From assembly GCA_903970225.1 (NCBI GenBank), contig CAJCHR010000475.1, positions 1-33,110 on the forward strand: a stretch of DNA of 33,110 nucleotides. Direction: 5' to 3'. This document shows positions 30,970-33,110 of this stretch, in pieces; the stretch's first letter is position 1, and every line of letters starts with the position of its first letter. Origin of the DNA: Actinobacteria bacterium 21-64-8. GTDB lineage: Bacteria > Pseudomonadota > Alphaproteobacteria > Sphingomonadales > Sphingomonadaceae. A program made the position numbers and the translations under genes. The notes beneath the pieces were generated by a model, which had not been told where the DNA came from, ran no database searches, and saw only the letters and a program-made list of their open reading frames with translations.

Positions 30970-32459
30970 GTACGCGGGCCGAAGCGCCGCACCGCGGGTT
31001 GTGGCGGACCGAGGTCGTCCGCGCTGTGCTGAGCGGCCATTCGAGCCTGGGCATCGCGTTCGCCGCCGCCATTTATATCGTCTGCCTGACCGGCACGCTG
31101 TGCGTGTTCCAAAGGGATTGGCAGCGCTGGGAACAGCCCGACGCCCCGGCGTTGCAGACGGTTTCCGATGCCGCCCTTGCCCGAGCAGTCACGGCGTTCG
31201 GCGCTCACCCCGGATCCGCGGAAGGATTTTACGTCTCGCTCCCAAATGCGGACCTGCCGCGATTGGTACTGTCCACCGGCAGAGATGCCGATGACGAAAC
31301 CTGGATCGCCGATGCAGACGGCCGCCTCGCGGTTAAGGCGGCGAGTCCGTGGGCGGATTTCCTTGCAAAGCTGCACACCAGCCTGTTCGTGCCCGGAGTC
31401 TACGGTCCTTTCCTCGTGGGGCTCGCGGGCGTCGCGTTGCTGTCTTCGCTGATCTCGGGAGTGCTCGCGCACCCCCGCGTTTTTCGTGATGCCTTCCACC
31501 TCAGGCTCGGCGGCTCGCGCCGGCTCGAGCAAGCGGACCTCCACAACCGGCTTGGGGTATGGGCGCTGCCGTTCCATGTGCTGGTGTCGCTGACCGGCGC
31601 GCTGCTCGGGCTCAGCGCGCTTATCGTGGGGGCGCTCGCGCTGTTGTTGTTTCGCGGCGATACGGCGCAGGTCTATCGCCTCCTCTCCACACCGCCGCCG
31701 GCGGAGGACGCGCGGCCCGCAGCGTTGCCCGACGTTGCGGCGCTGATCGCCGCAGTGCGCGCGCGTTCGCCGGGCGCGGAGCCCAACCAGATCACCGTGA
31801 CACATTGGGGGCGGCGCGATCTCAGGATTGGCATCTCGGCCGCGCGGCCAGGTCTCATCGGCGACCAGGATAACCTTACGTTCGATGCCGCGGGGCGGAT
31901 CGTGGCGGAGAAGCACCTAGCCGATCAGAACGTCGGCACCGAGATTCTCGGCGCGCTCGGACCGTTGCACTTCGGCTGGTTCGGCGGAGGCGCAATTCGC
32001 ATCATCTACGGACTGCTCGGCCTGGCGCTGTGCATCGTAACCGTATCGGGGATCAACGTCTGGCTCGCACGGCGCCGCGACAAGGGCCGAGCCGTTCCGA
32101 CGATCGAGCGGGTTTGGGCGGCTGTCGTCTGGGGCCAGCCGCTGATACTTTCTTCGATCGCGTTAATTGTTGTGCTCGCGAGAGGCTCTGCCGAGGCTGC
32201 AACTCTCGGGAGGATGTGGACCGTAGCGACGTTCACGCTGCCCCTTCTGGCCGCCATCGCAAAGAGTCTTGCCCGTGAACGGATCGCTGTGCTGCTTCAG
32301 GGTGCCACGGCCATCGTTCTCATTGGCGCGGCGCTTATCTCAGCCGCGCTGCGCCCGGTTGCTTTGGATTCGAGCGCAGTATGGATCACCCTAGTTTTAT
32401 CATCAGGGGGACTCGCGCTCGGTCTGTTGATGAGGCGGCAAGGCAGACAGCTGACCTAG
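30966..32459 (+). CDS. PepSY-associated transmembrane protein (PiuB/FoxB-like, ferric-siderophore reductase family)
   Basis: A 497-residue inner-membrane protein with the PepSY_TM layout: a first helix with HSSLGIAFAAAIYIVCLTGTLCVF, a PepSY-like periplasmic region with LHTSLFVPGVYG, a second helix followed by HPRVF, HNRLGVWALPFHVLVSLTGALLG, then LHFGWFGGGAIRIIYGLLGLALCIVTVSGINVWLARRR, and more helices at the end. The paired His residues in helices may bind heme, as proposed for FoxB-type reductases. GTG at 30966 overlaps the previous stop by four bases. Divergent linkage with the TonB receptor across a Fur-like site supports a role in releasing iron from the imported siderophore. Confidence 0.85.
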   Translation: MSTRAEAPHRGLWRTEVVRAVLSGHSSLGIAFAAAIYIVCLTGTLCVFQRDWQRWEQPDAPALQTVSDAALARAVTAFGAHPGSAEGFYVSLPNADLPRLVLSTGRDADDETWIADADGRLAVKAASPWADFLAKLHTSLFVPGVYGPFLVGLAGVALLSSLISGVLAHPRVFRDAFHLRLGGSRRLEQADLHNRLGVWALPFHVLVSLTGALLGLSALIVGALALLLFRGDTAQVYRLLSTPPPAEDARPAALPDVAALIAAVRARSPGAEPNQITVTHWGRRDLRIGISAARPGLIGDQDNLTFDAAGRIVAEKHLADQNVGTEILGALGPLHFGWFGGGAIRIIYGLLGLALCIVTVSGINVWLARRRDKGRAVPTIERVWAAVVWGQPLILSSIALIVVLARGSAEAATLGRMWTVATFTLPLLAAIAKSLARERIAVLLQGATAIVLIGAALISAALRPVALDSSAVWITLVLSSGGLALGLLMRRQGRQLT

Positions 32460-33110
32460 CAATCAAGACCCGAGACTTCCGTCGGCAAAACCGTCACACA
32501 AAAAACGCTTGCGTTGATGGAGTAAGCCAGCTGGTACATTTAAAACCACGGCGGTGGGCCAAAGGCAGTCGTCAGTTCGCAATCCAAAGGTATTCGCCGT
32601 TATCAGCGGACGGCAGCTCGCAGGCCCTTGCTCGGTCGGGCGACCAGATGGTGAGCTAGCTCTGCCGATCTTCCTCATCGAGCAACCCGTTCGGCAGCTT
32701 CCGCCAGGATCGGACATTCACCGGAGCTGATAGCTTCGGTCGACTGCCGGCCGGCAGCTTCGCGGCGAAGACCCACAATGCGACGTTCAGCGCGCCCTAC
32801 CCGCTTCCCGAAACGAGACGTTCGTTCAGGTATCATCAGGCGGCTGGAACTGGGCCGGGAGCCGCCTGACGGCTGCTAGCAGTCTGACCGAGAGAAGCCG
32901 CCACGACAGACCACAGGCCCAGCGACGTCGTTGGGCTGCTGGCCTAGTGCTTGAACGACTGGAGGTGTGCCTCCGTTAGCTCCGGCGCCGCGGTCGCCGA
33001 GGCGCGACCTGAGACCGGCGGCGAACGCGCGGCCTGATGTACGCCGCGGCGGGTCGAAAGCGGTTGTCGATCTCGTCCAGCACCTGACGCGCCTCATAGG
33101 CGTCGATGTC
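32460..33110. other. Right-end region without a recognised intact gene
   Basis: I see no convincing complete gene. The stretch has CGGCAGCTT-type motifs at about 32691 and 32750 and a 13-bp AGACGTTCGTTCA (32816-32828) that also occurs at 27822-27834. A possible partial coding frame enters from the right edge on the minus strand (32976-33110). The block appears non-coding or degenerate. Confidence 0.4.
32976..33110 (-). CDS. Possible partial C-terminus of an unidentified protein
   Basis: From the right edge this minus-strand frame reads DIDAYEARQVLDEIDNRF, then an Arg-rich tail (RPRVRRRSQ, PRRPRRRS) to a TAA at 32978-32976. The first 20 residues look like a helical protein segment, but the basic tail may be read-through of a broken frame. 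No family is recognised. Confidence 0.25.
   Translation of the reverse strand, partial: DIDAYEARQVLDEIDNRFRPAAAYIRPRVRRRSQVAPRRPRRRS

Noticed and set aside
1-33110. CRISPR array, rRNA operon or prophage genes
   Set aside because: No regularly spaced repeats, no rRNA-like stretches and no phage structural proteins were seen on either strand.

Overview
The window is high-GC DNA, tightly packed, with many 4-bp stop/start overlaps. Codon usage, a TonB-dependent receptor paired with a PepSY membrane protein, IclR-type regulation and a tRNA-Lys(CTT) 3' fragment of alphaproteobacterial type suggest a sphingomonad (Sphingomonas, Novosphingobium or a relative). The taxon is inferred from style, not from a marker gene.

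Bases 1-18.6 kb hold the left arm of a catabolic cluster. On the minus strand are a triple-RidA protein (67-1431) running into a partial gene at the edge, and a LeuC/LeuD/isocitrate-lyase-family operon (7074 down to 4138). On the plus strand are an alpha/beta hydrolase (1694-2554), a GPH-type MFS transporter (2731-4080), and a long series: hyuA, hyuB, a luciferase-like (LLM) flavin monooxygenase, a COG0523 GTPase, a metal-dependent cyclase/hydrolase, an NtaA/DszA-type LLM monooxygenase, an ABM-domain protein, a lumazine synthase paralogue, and an exported tandem alpha/beta-hydrolase protein. Five copies of an ACATATGT-like palindrome lie in the promoter gaps of this arm, which points to one shared regulator.

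Bases 18.8-26.5 kb hold the right arm: an IclR regulator (minus strand) divergent from a second operon with an LLM monooxygenase paralogous to the first, a second GPH transporter, an ACMSD-type amidohydrolase with an eroded metal site, a PCMH-type FAD oxidase, and a zinc alcohol dehydrogenase. Read together, the two arms look like uptake, flavin-dependent oxygenation and ring opening, ATP-dependent or metal-dependent amide hydrolysis, and hydration plus C-C cleavage of a branched diacid to central metabolites. The layout recalls the uracil Rut pathway (flavin monooxygenase, RidA, alpha/beta hydrolase) joined to a dimethylmaleate hydratase/dimethylmalate lyase-like module. A cyclic N-containing substrate is inferred; its identity cannot be read from the sequence.

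Bases 26.5-27.95 kb are gene-poor and mosaic: an NTF2-like gene fragment and the 3' 45 nt of a tRNA-Lys(CTT) gene, a typical scar of island integration. Bases 27.95-32.46 kb are an iron-uptake locus: a TonB-dependent receptor divergent from a small membrane protein and a PepSY protein, with a 31-bp Fur-like palindrome between them. The last 650 bp hold only a possible partial gene on the minus strand.
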